This document shows, piece after piece, positions 1-7,792 of a stretch of DNA of 34,425 nucleotides. Under the pieces are notes generated by a model. It ran no database searches. It was not told the DNA's origin and saw only the letters and a program-made list of their open reading frames with translations. The stretch comes from Acetobacteraceae bacterium (lineage in GTDB: Bacteria; Pseudomonadota; Alphaproteobacteria; Acetobacterales; Acetobacteraceae). The position numbers were made by a program, and so were the translations under genes. Location: positions 1 through 34,425 of the forward strand of contig JADLHF010000257.1 of NCBI GenBank assembly GCA_020848935.1, read 5' to 3'. The first letter of the stretch is position 1. The number at the start of each line of letters is the position of its first letter.

Positions 1-930
1 GCCTTCGTTGGCCGGATCGCGCGCCAGTTCCAGGGCGGCATGCAGCGCCGCCCCCGAGGAAATGCCGATCGGCAGCCCTTCCACCCGGGCGCAGCGGCGG
101 GCCGTGGCGATCGCGTCGCGCTCCGACACGCACATGATCGCGTCCATCAGCGCCAGGTCCAGCACGGCGGGCTGGAAGCCCGGCCCGATGCCTTGCAGGC
201 CGTGCGGCCCGGCCTCGTCGCCGGACAGCACCGCGGATTCGGTGGGCTCGATTGCCACCATACGCAGGCCGGGCCGGCGCGGTTTCAGCGCCCGCGCGAT
301 GCCGGTCAGCGTGCCGCCGGTGCCGGCGCCGCCGACCACGATGTCCACCTGGCCCGCGGTATCCTGCCAGATCTCCTCGGCCGTGGTTGCCGCATGGGCC
401 GTGGGGTTGGCGGGGTTGTCGAACTGGCGCGGCATCCAGGCGCCGGGTGTCGCCGCCAGGATCGCCTCGGCGCGCGCGATCGCGCCGGCCATTCCCGCCT
501 TTGCCGGCGTCAACTCCACCTGCGCACCCAGCAGCCGCAGCATCTTGCGCCGCTCCACCGAGGCACCCTCGGGCATGCAGACGATCAACCGATAGCCGCG
601 CGCCGCCGCCACGAAGGCCAGCGCGATGCCGGTATTGCCGGACGTCGGCTCCACCAGCACCGAGCGGTCCGGCGCGATCAACCCTTCCGCCTCGGCCGCA
701 TCCACCATGGCCAGGCCGATGCGGTCCTTCACCGAGCCGAGCGGGTTGAAGAATTCCAGCTTCAGCGCAACATCCGCGCCCGGCCCGTTGGCGGCGGACA
801 GCCGGGGAACGCGCACCAGCGGGGTCGCACCGATCGTCTCCAGCACACTGCTATAGATACGTCCTCGGAATGATTTTCCGGCAGGCGGGCGGGCTTCGGC
901 GGGGTCGGGCAACGGTGCGACGCGGGTCAT
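1..930 (-). CDS. cysK: Cysteine synthase A (O-acetylserine sulfhydrylase), C-terminus cut by window edge
   Basis: This PLP enzyme makes cysteine from O-acetylserine and sulfide in the cytoplasm. The minus strand reads 310 codons without a stop from ATG at 928-930 to the window edge. Visible family marks are the ETIGATPLVR segment near residues 31-40, NPLGSVKDR near 62-70 with the PLP-binding lysine (K68), EPTSGNTG for PLP phosphate and substrate binding, the glycine-rich VGGAGTGGTLTG loop, and GISSGAA near the visible end. The usual length is about 310-340 residues, so only a short C-terminal tail should be missing. An N-terminal extension of about 25 residues precedes the conserved core. The gene is divergent from an Rrf2-type regulator, a plausible cysteine-metabolism regulator by position. 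Cystathionine beta-synthase is a less likely alternative because no CBS domain is visible, though the C-terminus is missing. The family call is firm; CysK rather than CysM is inferred. Confidence 0.9.
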   Translation of the reverse strand, partial: MTRVAPLPDPAEARPPAGKSFRGRIYSSVLETIGATPLVRVPRLSAANGPGADVALKLEFFNPLGSVKDRIGLAMVDAAEAEGLIAPDRSVLVEPTSGNTGIALAFVAAARGYRLIVCMPEGASVERRKMLRLLGAQVELTPAKAGMAGAIARAEAILAATPGAWMPRQFDNPANPTAHAATTAEEIWQDTAGQVDIVVGGAGTGGTLTGIARALKPRRPGLRMVAIEPTESAVLSGDEAGPHGLQGIGPGFQPAVLDLALMDAIMCVSERDAIATARRCARVEGLPIGISSGAALHAALELARDPANEG

Positions 931-958
931 GCCAAGGCTATAGCACGGCAAAGATGGC

Positions 959-986
959 TTTACACTTCGCGCAGCCGTGGTTTAGT
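959..986 (+). promoter_or_regulatory. Possible sigma70-type promoter for the Rrf2-family gene
   Basis: TTTACA (959-964) and TTTAGT (981-986) are separated by 16 nt and lie about 100 nt upstream of the regulator start, within the 156-nt divergent gap to cysK. The match to consensus is fair only. Confidence 0.25.
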
Positions 987-1086
987 GCCGTCAACAGAAG
1001 GGCAGCCCGCGGCCCTACCAGCGCCACGGGCCGGCAAGAACACCCGGCAATCCGGGACAACGGGGACGGAACACAGGGAGACCACC

Positions 1087-1536
1087 ATGCTGATCCGCAA
1101 GGACCGGGCGATGCTCGCGGTCACCATCCTGCTCGACGTGGCGTTTCATGGCGGGCGCACGGCCACCGTCAGCGCCGCCGACCTGGCCGAGCGCCTGGGC
1201 CTGGCGCGGCGCGGGATGGAGCCATTGCTCCAGACCCTGTCGCGTGCCGGCCTGCTGGAGAGCGTGCGCGGCCCGCGCGGCGGCTACCGCCTCGGCCGCC
1301 CGCGCCGCGACATCCGCCTGGCCGATATCGTCGCGGTGGTCAGTGGCGACGACACCGAGGTCGCCGACGGCCCGCTGGGCGCATTGCAGGCCGCGGTTGT
1401 CGATCCGCTCTGGGCGCGGCTGGAAACCTCCGCCCAGGGCGTGCTCGCCGACCTCACGCTCGACGACCTGCTGCGCCAGGCAAGCGCGGCGGGGCTGCGG
1501 CGGCCCAATGCCGAGCCGATCAGCTTTGCCATTTGA
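1087..1536 (+). CDS. Rrf2-family transcriptional regulator without cysteine residues
   Basis: This is a 149-residue winged-helix DNA-binding protein of the Rrf2 family. The N-terminal motif MLIRKDRAMLAVTILLDVAF is followed by a helix-turn-helix (SAADLAERLGLARRGMEPLLQ, about residues 31-51) and the family-typical wing segment GLLESVRGPRGGYRLGRP. IscR and NsrR coordinate an Fe-S cluster through three cysteines; this protein has no cysteine at all, so it cannot sense through such a cluster. CymR of Firmicutes is a cysteine-free-cluster Rrf2 protein that controls cysteine metabolism by binding CysK. The divergent arrangement with cysK makes a similar role plausible, but this is inference. ATG 1087 is chosen because GGGAG lies just upstream (about 1076-1080); an upstream in-frame ATG at 985 lacks a comparable ribosome site. 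Confidence 0.85.
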   Translation: MLIRKDRAMLAVTILLDVAFHGGRTATVSAADLAERLGLARRGMEPLLQTLSRAGLLESVRGPRGGYRLGRPRRDIRLADIVAVVSGDDTEVADGPLGALQAAVVDPLWARLETSAQGVLADLTLDDLLRQASAAGLRRPNAEPISFAI

Positions 1537-1637
1537 TACCAGCCCGCGAAATGGCCGATGGCCGCGCGCAAAGCAAGGACTCATGCCAGCCCGCGTTGAC
1601 CCATGCTTCATGGGTCAACCTTTATGCGGGCTGGTAT
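1536..1637. repeat. Dispersed hairpin repeat, copy 1
   Basis: The element is bounded by a perfect 12-bp inverted repeat, ATACCAGCCCGC (1536-1547) and its complement (1626-1637). Inside is GTTGACCCATG (1595-1605) with its complement at 1609-1619 around a CTT loop, plus a second CCAGCCCGC (1586-1594) able to pair with 1626-1634. The 23-nt stretch 1560-1582 is identical to 28687-28709, and the following hairpin recurs there with one loop-side change. Its left end overlaps the last base of the Rrf2 stop codon. Confidence 0.75.
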
Positions 1638-1705
1638 GACCGCCCCGCGGCCGCCATCGGCCACCGATGAACCCCCGGGCCATCCGCATGGCCCCTGGGG
1701 CACGG

Positions 1706-1723
1706 CTGTCATATTTCTTTCAT
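1706..1723 (+). promoter_or_regulatory. Pho box (PhoB binding site) of the pst operon
   Basis: CTGTCAT (1706-1712), four A/T bases (ATTT), then CTTTCAT (1717-1723) form two direct 7-mers with an 11-nt period. This is the known PhoB half-site pattern with one mismatch in the second half. It lies 96 nt upstream of the pstS ATG. At phosphate-limited promoters PhoB bound here replaces the -35 contact. The regulator gene phoB is the last gene of the same operon, implying autoregulation. Confidence 0.8.
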
Positions 1724-1819
1724 CGAACTGCAATGCCAGTGTCGCAGACCCTGCGTAGGGTCCGCGCCAGCCGGGGCAGGCCCAGCACCGGCGCGCCGCG
1801 AACGACCGCAGGAGCCACC

Positions 1820-2839
1820 ATGACCCGCTTCACCTCCCTTGTGGGCACCGCCATACTCGGCCTGTCTGCCCTTGCCGGCGGCGCGTCGGCGGAGCCGATC
1901 ACCGGGGCCGGCGCGACCTTCCCGGCCCCGGTGTACGCCAAGTGGGGCGAAGCGGCGAAGGCTGCCATCGGCGTGGAACTGAACTACCAGGCCATCGGCT
2001 CCGGCGGCGGGCAGAACCAGGTCATCAACCGCACCGTCGATTTCGGCGCGTCCGACGCCCCGATGGCCGAGGACAAGCTGAAATCCGCCAACCTGGTGCA
2101 GTTCCCCACCGTGATGGGCGGGGTGGTGCCGATCGTCAACATCCCCGGCGTGAAAGACGACGCGCTGAAGCTGACCGGCGAAATCCTGGCCGACATCTAC
2201 ATGGGCAGGATCACCAAGTGGAACGACCCGCGCATCGCCGCGATCAATCCCGGCATTGCCCTGCCCAGGATCGCCATCGCCCCGGCCTATCGTGCCGACG
2301 GCTCGGGCACCACCTTCGTGTTCACCTCCTACCTCGCCGCCATCAGCCCCGACTGGAAGGCCAAGGTCGGCGCCGCCACCAGCGTCCGGTGGCTGGCGGG
2401 CAACGGCGCCCGCGGCAATGACGGCGTGGCCGCCACGGTGCGCCAGGTGCGCGGCGGCATAGGCTATGTCGAGAGCGCCTATGCCACCCAGAACAAGCTG
2501 TCGGCCACCCAGCTTCGCAACCGCGCCGGGCACTTCGTGACGCCGTCACGCGCCAGCTTCGTGGCCGCCGCGGAAAGCGGCGACTGGTCGGCCAATCCGG
2601 GCTTTGCCGTCAGCCTGATCGACACCGCCGGTGAAGCGGCCTGGCCGATCGTCTCGGCCACCTTCATCTTGCTGCCGCGCGATTCCGAGGACCCCGCACG
2701 TGCCGCCGATGTGGTGAAGTTCTTCGAGTGGGCCTATGCCAACGGCGACACGATCGCCACCGACCTGGAATACGTGGCACTGCCCGCGAAGGTGAAGGAT
2801 GCGGTGCGCGCAGTCTGGCGCGCCGAAATCAAGCACTGA
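1820..2839 (+). CDS. pstS: Periplasmic phosphate-binding protein PstS
   Basis: This is the substrate-binding component of the high-affinity phosphate ABC importer. ATG 1820 has AGGAG at 1810-1814 and opens a typical Sec signal peptide (hydrophobic LVGTAILGLSALAGGASA, probable cleavage after ASA or AEP); the in-frame start at 1667 would bury this signal and overlap the Pho box. The 339-residue length is standard. Phosphate-contacting segments are GAGATFPAPVYAKW near the mature N-terminus, YQAIGSGGGQNQ, VDFGASDAPM and RADGSGTTFVFTSYL. It is the first gene of pstSCAB-phoU-phoB, directly behind a Pho box, so induction under phosphate limitation is expected. Confidence 0.95.
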   Translation: MTRFTSLVGTAILGLSALAGGASAEPITGAGATFPAPVYAKWGEAAKAAIGVELNYQAIGSGGGQNQVINRTVDFGASDAPMAEDKLKSANLVQFPTVMGGVVPIVNIPGVKDDALKLTGEILADIYMGRITKWNDPRIAAINPGIALPRIAIAPAYRADGSGTTFVFTSYLAAISPDWKAKVGAATSVRWLAGNGARGNDGVAATVRQVRGGIGYVESAYATQNKLSATQLRNRAGHFVTPSRASFVAAAESGDWSANPGFAVSLIDTAGEAAWPIVSATFILLPRDSEDPARAADVVKFFEWAYANGDTIATDLEYVALPAKVKDAVRAVWRAEIKH

Positions 2840-2888
2840 CGTTGCGGGCGTCCCCCTGAACCCGGATTGCACCAACCTGGATCGCACA

Positions 2889-3857
2889 GTGCCCGACATC
2901 GCAGCGCCCGCCCCCACCGCCCGCCCCGCCAGACGCAGCCGCGCGGTTTCGGGCGACACCATCTACGCCGCCGCCACCACCACGGCCGGCGTGTTCGTTC
3001 TGCTGCTGCTGGGCGCGATCATCGCCTCCCTGTTCATCGGCGGCTGGCCGGCGCTGCGCGCCTTCGGCCCCGGCTTCATCTTCGACACCGAATGGGACCC
3101 GGTGCAGGAGGTGTTCGGCGCCGGCGTGTCGATCTACGGCACCCTGCTGACCTCGATCATGGCGCTGGTCCTGGCGGTGCCGCTGGCCTTCGGCATCGCC
3201 TTCTACCTCACCGAGCTGGCGCCGGCGTGGCTGCGCCGCCCGGTCGGCACCGCCATCGAACTGCTGGCCGCGGTGCCGTCGATCATCTTCGGCATGTGGG
3301 GCTTCTATGTCATCGTGCCGCTGATGGCCCAGACCATCCAGCCGGCGGTGATCGACACCTTCGTGGACATCCCGCTGCTGGAGGATTTCTTCGCCGGCCC
3401 GCCCTTCGGCACCGGCCTGTTCACCGCCGCCCTGATCCTGGCGGTGATGGTCCTGCCGTTCATCGCCGCCACCATGCGCGACGTGTTCCTGACCGTACCG
3501 GCGGTGTTCAAGGAATCGGCCTACGGCGTGGGCGCCACCACGTGGGAGGTGATGCGCTCCATCGTCGTGCCGTACACCCGCGCCGCGGTGGTTGGCGGCA
3601 TCATGCTCGGCCTCGGCCGCGCGCTGGGCGAGACCATGGCGGTGACCTTCGTGATCGGCAACACCAACCGCATCGCCACCTCGCTGTTCGGCCCCGGCAA
3701 CACCATCGCCTCCATCGTCGCCCTCGAATTCCCCGAAAGCCCGGCCGGCAGCCTCAAGCTGGCCTCGCTGCTGGCGCTGGGCTTCGTACTGTTCGTGATC
3801 TCCTTCATCGTGCTGGCGATCTCGCGCATCCTGCTGCGCCCACGGGCGAAAGGCTGA
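2889..3857 (+). CDS. pstC: Phosphate ABC transporter permease PstC
   Basis: This is one of the two inner-membrane channel subunits for phosphate. Six or so hydrophobic spans are visible, the first at [20 protein letters not shown]. The binding-protein-dependent permease signature ([20 protein letters not shown] followed by a G-rich helix ending [11 protein letters not shown]) lies near residues 200-260 and contacts PstB. The chosen start is GTG 2889, giving 322 residues and a short basic N-terminus. The only upstream in-frame ATG (2799) sits inside pstS and would add 30 atypical residues. No clear Shine-Dalgarno precedes GTG 2889, so the exact start is uncertain. Translation may depend on pstS, which ends 49 nt earlier. 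Confidence 0.9.
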   Translation: MPDIAAPAPTARPARRSRAVSGDTIYAAATTTAGVFVLLLLGAIIASLFIGGWPALRAFGPGFIFDTEWDPVQEVFGAGVSIYGTLLTSIMALVLAVPLAFGIAFYLTELAPAWLRRPVGTAIELLAAVPSIIFGMWGFYVIVPLMAQTIQPAVIDTFVDIPLLEDFFAGPPFGTGLFTAALILAVMVLPFIAATMRDVFLTVPAVFKESAYGVGATTWEVMRSIVVPYTRAAVVGGIMLGLGRALGETMAVTFVIGNTNRIATSLFGPGNTIASIVALEFPESPAGSLKLASLLALGFVLFVISFIVLAISRILLRPRAKG

Positions 3858-3867
3858 GGGCACGGCG

Positions 3868-4746
3868 ATGGGCACCACCACCCTGTCCCCCGCGCGAAAC
3901 GCCACGGTCGCCGCCGCCCTCGGCCGCCGGCGCAAGCGCATCGACCGCCTGACCCGCATCCTCTGCATCGCGGCCACCGTGATCGGCCTGGCGATGCTGG
4001 CCTCGATCCTGGCCACCCTGCTGATGCGTGGCTTGGGCGGGCTGTCGCTGGACGTGTTCACCCGCATCACCCTGCCGCCCGGCTCCAGCGGCGGGCTGCT
4101 CAACGCCATTGTCGGCAGCCTGATCCAGACCGCCATCGGCACGGCCATCGGCACACCGGTCGGCCTGCTGGTCGGCACCTACCTGTCCGAATACGCCCGC
4201 GGGTCCCAACTGGGCACCGCGGTGCGCTTCGTCTCCGACGTGCTGCTGTCCGCGCCGTCGATCCTGATCGGCCTGTTCGTCTATACCGTGCTGGTGGACC
4301 CGTTCGGCGGCTTCTCCGGCATTGCCGGCGGCGTGGCGCTGGCGGTGATCGTGATCCCGATCGTGGTGCGCACCACCGAGGACATGCTGCAACTGATCCC
4401 GGTGGCACTGCGCGAGGCGGCGGTGGCGCTGGGGGCGCCGAAATGGCGCTCGATCGTGTTCGTCTGCTACCCGGCCGCGCGGGAGGGCATCGTCACCGGC
4501 ATGCTGCTGGCGGTCGCCCGCATTGCCGGCGAGACCGCCCCGTTGCTGTTCACCTCGCTGGGCAACCTCAACTGGTCGCTCAGCCTCACCCAGCCGATGG
4601 CCAGCCTGCCGGTGACCATCTACCAATATGCCGGTTCCGCGTTCGACGACTGGGTGGCGCTGGCCTGGGTCGGCGCGCTGCTGATCACCTTCGGCGTGCT
4701 GGCCGTCAACATCCTCGCCCGCCTCGTGCTGCGCCGGCGCGGCTAG
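3868..4746 (+). CDS. pstA: Phosphate ABC transporter permease PstA
   Basis: This is the second channel subunit of the Pst importer, 292 residues. It begins 10 nt after pstC. A basic N-terminus ([12 protein letters not shown]) precedes the first membrane span ([20 protein letters not shown]). The coupling loop [20 protein letters not shown] and the helix [17 protein letters not shown] are typical of PstA. Further spans follow, ending with a short RRRG cytoplasmic tail, so the protein looks complete. It forms a heterodimer with PstC, driven by PstB. Confidence 0.93.
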   Translation: MGTTTLSPARNATVAAALGRRRKRIDRLTRILCIAATVIGLAMLASILATLLMRGLGGLSLDVFTRITLPPGSSGGLLNAIVGSLIQTAIGTAIGTPVGLLVGTYLSEYARGSQLGTAVRFVSDVLLSAPSILIGLFVYTVLVDPFGGFSGIAGGVALAVIVIPIVVRTTEDMLQLIPVALREAAVALGAPKWRSIVFVCYPAAREGIVTGMLLAVARIAGETAPLLFTSLGNLNWSLSLTQPMASLPVTIYQYAGSAFDDWVALAWVGALLITFGVLAVNILARLVLRRRG

Positions 4747-4765
4747 AACAAACCGGAGCTCGCTC

Positions 4766-5572
4766 ATGACCGCCACGATGGTTGCCCCCACCCTGCAAAC
4801 CCGCAACCAGGCCGCCGCGCCGGCGAAGATCGCCATCCGCAATCTCGATTTCTTCTATGGCGACAACCGCGCGCTGAAGGCGATCGACCTGGATTTCGCC
4901 GATCGCCAGGTCACCGGCCTGATCGGCCCCTCCGGCTGCGGCAAGTCCACCCTGCTGCGCTGCCTGAACCGCATGTACGACCTCTACCCCGGTCAGCGCG
5001 CCACCGGCGAGGCGATGATGGACGGCCAGAACATCCTCGCCCCCGACATCGACCTCAACGACCTGCGCAGCCGCATCGGCATGGTGTTCCAGAAGCCCAC
5101 GCCGTTCCCGATGTCGATCCGCGACAACATAACCTTCGGCGTGAAGCTGCACGAGCGCCTGTCCAAGGCCGCGATGGACGAGCGGGTGGAGTGGTCGCTG
5201 GGCCGTGCCGCCCTGTGGGACGAGGTCAAGGACCGGCTGGACGCACCCGCCGGCGGCCTGTCCGGCGGCCAGCAACAGCGCCTGTGCATCGCCCGCTCGA
5301 TCGCCGTGCGCCCCGACGTCATCCTGTTCGACGAGCCGACCAGCGCGCTGGACCCGATCAGCACGCTGAAGGTGGAGGAGCTGATCGACGAGCTGAAGGG
5401 CGATTTCACCATCGCCATCATCACCCATAACATGCAGCAGGCCGCCCGCTGCGCCGACCGGGTGGCATTCTTCTACCTGGGCGAGATGGTCGAGGTCGGC
5501 ACCGCGGCGCAGATGTTCACCGCGCCGCGCCAGCAGCGCACCCAGGAATACATCACCGGCCGCTTTAGCTGA
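4766..5572 (+). CDS. pstB: Phosphate ABC transporter ATP-binding protein PstB
   Basis: This cytoplasmic ATPase powers phosphate import. In order it shows Walker [10 protein letters not shown] (about residues 54-62), the Q-loop [11 protein letters not shown], the signature LSGGQQQR, Walker [14 protein letters not shown] and the switch histidine in IITHNMQQA. The PstB-specific NRMYDLYPG segment after Walker A and the C-terminal [10 protein letters not shown] are present. Length (268) is normal, with an N-terminal extension of about 20 residues. It starts 19 nt after pstA with GGAG upstream. Confidence 0.96.
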   Translation: MTATMVAPTLQTRNQAAAPAKIAIRNLDFFYGDNRALKAIDLDFADRQVTGLIGPSGCGKSTLLRCLNRMYDLYPGQRATGEAMMDGQNILAPDIDLNDLRSRIGMVFQKPTPFPMSIRDNITFGVKLHERLSKAAMDERVEWSLGRAALWDEVKDRLDAPAGGLSGGQQQRLCIARSIAVRPDVILFDEPTSALDPISTLKVEELIDELKGDFTIAIITHNMQQAARCADRVAFFYLGEMVEVGTAAQMFTAPRQQRTQEYITGRFS

Positions 5573-5583
5573 AAGGCCCCGCC

Positions 5584-6315
5584 ATGCCCATGGAGCACAT
5601 CGTCAAGAGCTACGAGCAGGACCTCAAGCACCTGCGCGACCTGATCACCGAAATGGGCGGCATGGTGGAAAGCCAGGTGGCCCTGGCCTGCACCGCCGTG
5701 CTGCACCGCGACCGCGACGCCGCCGCCGAGGCGATGGAGGCCGACCCCCGCGTCGATGCCCGCGAGCACGAGATCGAGCAGTTCATCATCCGCCTGCTGG
5801 CCCTGCGCCAGCCCGTGGCCGGCGACCTGCGCCAGATCGTCGCCTCGCTCAAGGCCACCGGCGACATCGAGCGCATCGGCGACTACGCCGCCAACGTCGC
5901 CAAGCGCAGCCTGGTGCTGCAGCAGTTCAGCCTGCGCGACGCCGGCACCGGCCTCGCCCACATGGCCGCCCTGGTGCAGGAGAACCTCAAGCGCGTGATC
6001 GACGCGCTGGGCGCGGACGACACCGACCAGGCGATGACCGTCTGGCGCAGCGACGAGGCGATCGACGAGGTGTACAATGCGCTGTTCCGCGAGCTGATCA
6101 CCTACATGATGGAAGACCCGCGCAACATCACCCCCTGCACCCACCTGCTGTTCATCGCCAAGAACCTGGAACGCATCGGCGACCACGCCACCAACATCGC
6201 CGAGACCATCTATTACGCCGTCACCGGCACGCCGCTCACCGACGCCAGGCCGAAAAGCGACATGGCATCCTTCGCGGTCGTCAAACCGGCGGGCGTGAAG
6301 CCGGCGGGCAAATAG
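5584..6315 (+). CDS. phoU: Phosphate transport system regulator PhoU
   Basis: This 243-residue all-helical protein damps Pho signalling and Pst flux. It has the two tandem PhoU repeats, each with the E/D metal-binding signature: DIERIGDYAANVAK in the first half and NLERIGDHATNIAE in the second. The start MPMEHIVKSYEQDLKHLR is canonical; ATG 5584 and ATG 5590 are both possible. It begins 11 nt after pstB, so co-transcription and coupling are expected. In the known system PhoU links PstB to the PhoR kinase; no phoR is present in this window. Confidence 0.95.
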   Translation: MPMEHIVKSYEQDLKHLRDLITEMGGMVESQVALACTAVLHRDRDAAAEAMEADPRVDAREHEIEQFIIRLLALRQPVAGDLRQIVASLKATGDIERIGDYAANVAKRSLVLQQFSLRDAGTGLAHMAALVQENLKRVIDALGADDTDQAMTVWRSDEAIDEVYNALFRELITYMMEDPRNITPCTHLLFIAKNLERIGDHATNIAETIYYAVTGTPLTDARPKSDMASFAVVKPAGVKPAGK

Positions 6316-6317
6316 CG

Positions 6318-7025
6318 ATGGCGGACAGCCTGGCCAAGCCGCTGGTGCTGGTTGTCGAGGACGAGGCGGCGCTGGCCACCATGCTGCGCTACAACCTGGA
6401 AAAACAGGGTTTTCGCGTCGATGAAGCCTCCGACGGACAGGAAGCGATCGCCCGCATCGCCGAGCAGCGGCCCGACCTGGTGCTGCTGGACTGGATGCTG
6501 CCGGTGATGTCGGGCATCGAGGTCTGCCGCCAGATCCGCCGCCGGCCGGACACGCGCGCGCTGCCGGTGATCATGCTGACCGCGCGCACCGAGGACCAGG
6601 ACACGGTGCGCGCGCTGAACACCGGGGCGGACGACTATATCACCAAGCCGTTCGCCATCGAGGCGCTGATGGCGCGCATCCGCGCCCTGCTGCGCCGCGC
6701 CGCCGCGGTGCCGGCCAAGGGGCGGCTGGAATTCCACGACATCGCACTCGACCTTGCCGCCCACCGGGTGCAGCGCGGCGACCGGCCGGTGCATCTCGGC
6801 CCCACCGAATTCCGCCTGCTGGAATTCTTCATGCACCACCCCGCCCGCGTGTTCACCCGCGAGGAGCTGCTGAACGCCGTCTGGGGCCCGGACATCCATG
6901 TCGAGCCGCGCACGGTGGATGTCCACATCCGCCGCCTGCGCAAGGCAATCAACGGCCCGGGCGAGCGCGATGTGATCCGCACCGTGCGCGCCGCCGGCTA
7001 TGCGCTGGACACCGAGCCGGCCTGA
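6318..7025 (+). CDS. phoB: Phosphate regulon response regulator PhoB
   Basis: This OmpR-type response regulator of 235 residues starts 2 nt after the phoU stop codon. The receiver domain carries acidic pocket E14/D15, phospho-acceptor D58 (LVLLDWMLP), T88 and K110 (ITKPF). The C-terminal winged helix (about residues 135-230) contains GPTEFRLLEFFMHHP, FTREELLNAVWGPD and the recognition helix RTVDVHIRRLRKAI, all close to the PhoB pattern. It is expected to bind the Pho box at 1706-1723 upstream of its own operon. PhoB is usually paired with PhoR; that kinase must be encoded elsewhere. Confidence 0.92.
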   Translation: MADSLAKPLVLVVEDEAALATMLRYNLEKQGFRVDEASDGQEAIARIAEQRPDLVLLDWMLPVMSGIEVCRQIRRRPDTRALPVIMLTARTEDQDTVRALNTGADDYITKPFAIEALMARIRALLRRAAAVPAKGRLEFHDIALDLAAHRVQRGDRPVHLGPTEFRLLEFFMHHPARVFTREELLNAVWGPDIHVEPRTVDVHIRRLRKAINGPGERDVIRTVRAAGYALDTEPA

Positions 7026-7070
7026 CCGCGCCAACCCCGCCAGCGCCGGGCAGTGGACAGGGCCGACCGG

Positions 7071-7087
7071 CCCCGGTAAGGCCGGGG
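7071..7087 (+). other. Small GC hairpin after phoB
   Basis: CCCCGG (7071-7076) pairs with CCGGGG (7082-7087) across a 5-nt loop in the 83-nt gap between phoB and the MBL-fold gene. No T-run follows, so it may only be a weak pause or processing structure. Confidence 0.3.
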
Positions 7088-7108
7088 GCTGTTTCGCCGG
7101 AGTGCCAG

Positions 7109-7780
7109 ATGCCCGACTACCAGCTTGCCATCGTGCCCGTGACCGTCTTCCAGCAGAACTGCACCGTGCTGTGGAACACCGCCACGCGGCGCTGCATCAT
7201 CGTCGATCCCGGCGGCGAGCCCGGCCGCATCCTGGATGTGCTGGTGCAGAACGAACTGCGCGCCGAAACCATCCTGTTGACCCACGGCCATATCGACCAC
7301 GCCGGCGGCGCGCTGGCCACCAAGGGCACCATCGACCTCGACTACACCGGCCGCGGCTGGGACACGGTGCCGATCCTCGGCCCCGACGAGCGCGACCGTT
7401 TCCTGCTGGACGGGATCGAGGAACAGGCCGCGCAGATGGGCTTCCACGGCCTGCGCAACGTCACCCCCGACCGCTTCCTGACCGAGGGCGAGAAGATCGA
7501 GACCATCGGCCTGACCTTCGAGGTGCTGCACTGCCCCGGCCACTCGCCCGGCCACATCGTGTTCGTCGAGAAGACCCTCCGCCTGGCCTTCGTCGGCGAC
7601 GTGATCATGCGCGGCACCGTCGGGCGCACCGATTTCGCCTATGGCGACGGCGCCGCCCTGATCGCCGCGATCAAGGACAAGCTGCTGCCGCTGGGCGACG
7701 ACATCTCGTTCATCTGCGGCCACGGCGAAGGCTCCACCTTCGGCGTCGAGCGCCAGCGCAACCCGTTCCTCCAGGGTTGA
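7109..7780 (+). CDS. MBL-fold metallo-hydrolase (glyoxalase II-like, YcbL type)
   Basis: This 223-residue cytoplasmic metallo-beta-lactamase-fold hydrolase has the metal motif THGHIDHAGG (H59, H61, D63, H64). Further ligands are H145 in CPGHSPGH, D164 in FVGDVIMRG and H205 in ICGHGEGST. This is the glyoxalase II-type binuclear site. The short length, lacking the C-terminal glutathione-binding domain of true GloB, matches the YcbL-like type I glyoxalase II group, which may hydrolyse S-lactoylglutathione or other thioesters. It lies 83 nt downstream of phoB and 12 nt upstream of the glutamine-synthetase-family gene, so it could belong to either unit. The substrate is not determinable from sequence. 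Confidence 0.88.
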   Translation: MPDYQLAIVPVTVFQQNCTVLWNTATRRCIIVDPGGEPGRILDVLVQNELRAETILLTHGHIDHAGGALATKGTIDLDYTGRGWDTVPILGPDERDRFLLDGIEEQAAQMGFHGLRNVTPDRFLTEGEKIETIGLTFEVLHCPGHSPGHIVFVEKTLRLAFVGDVIMRGTVGRTDFAYGDGAALIAAIKDKLLPLGDDISFICGHGEGSTFGVERQRNPFLQG

Positions 7781-7792
7781 GGACAGCCTGCC

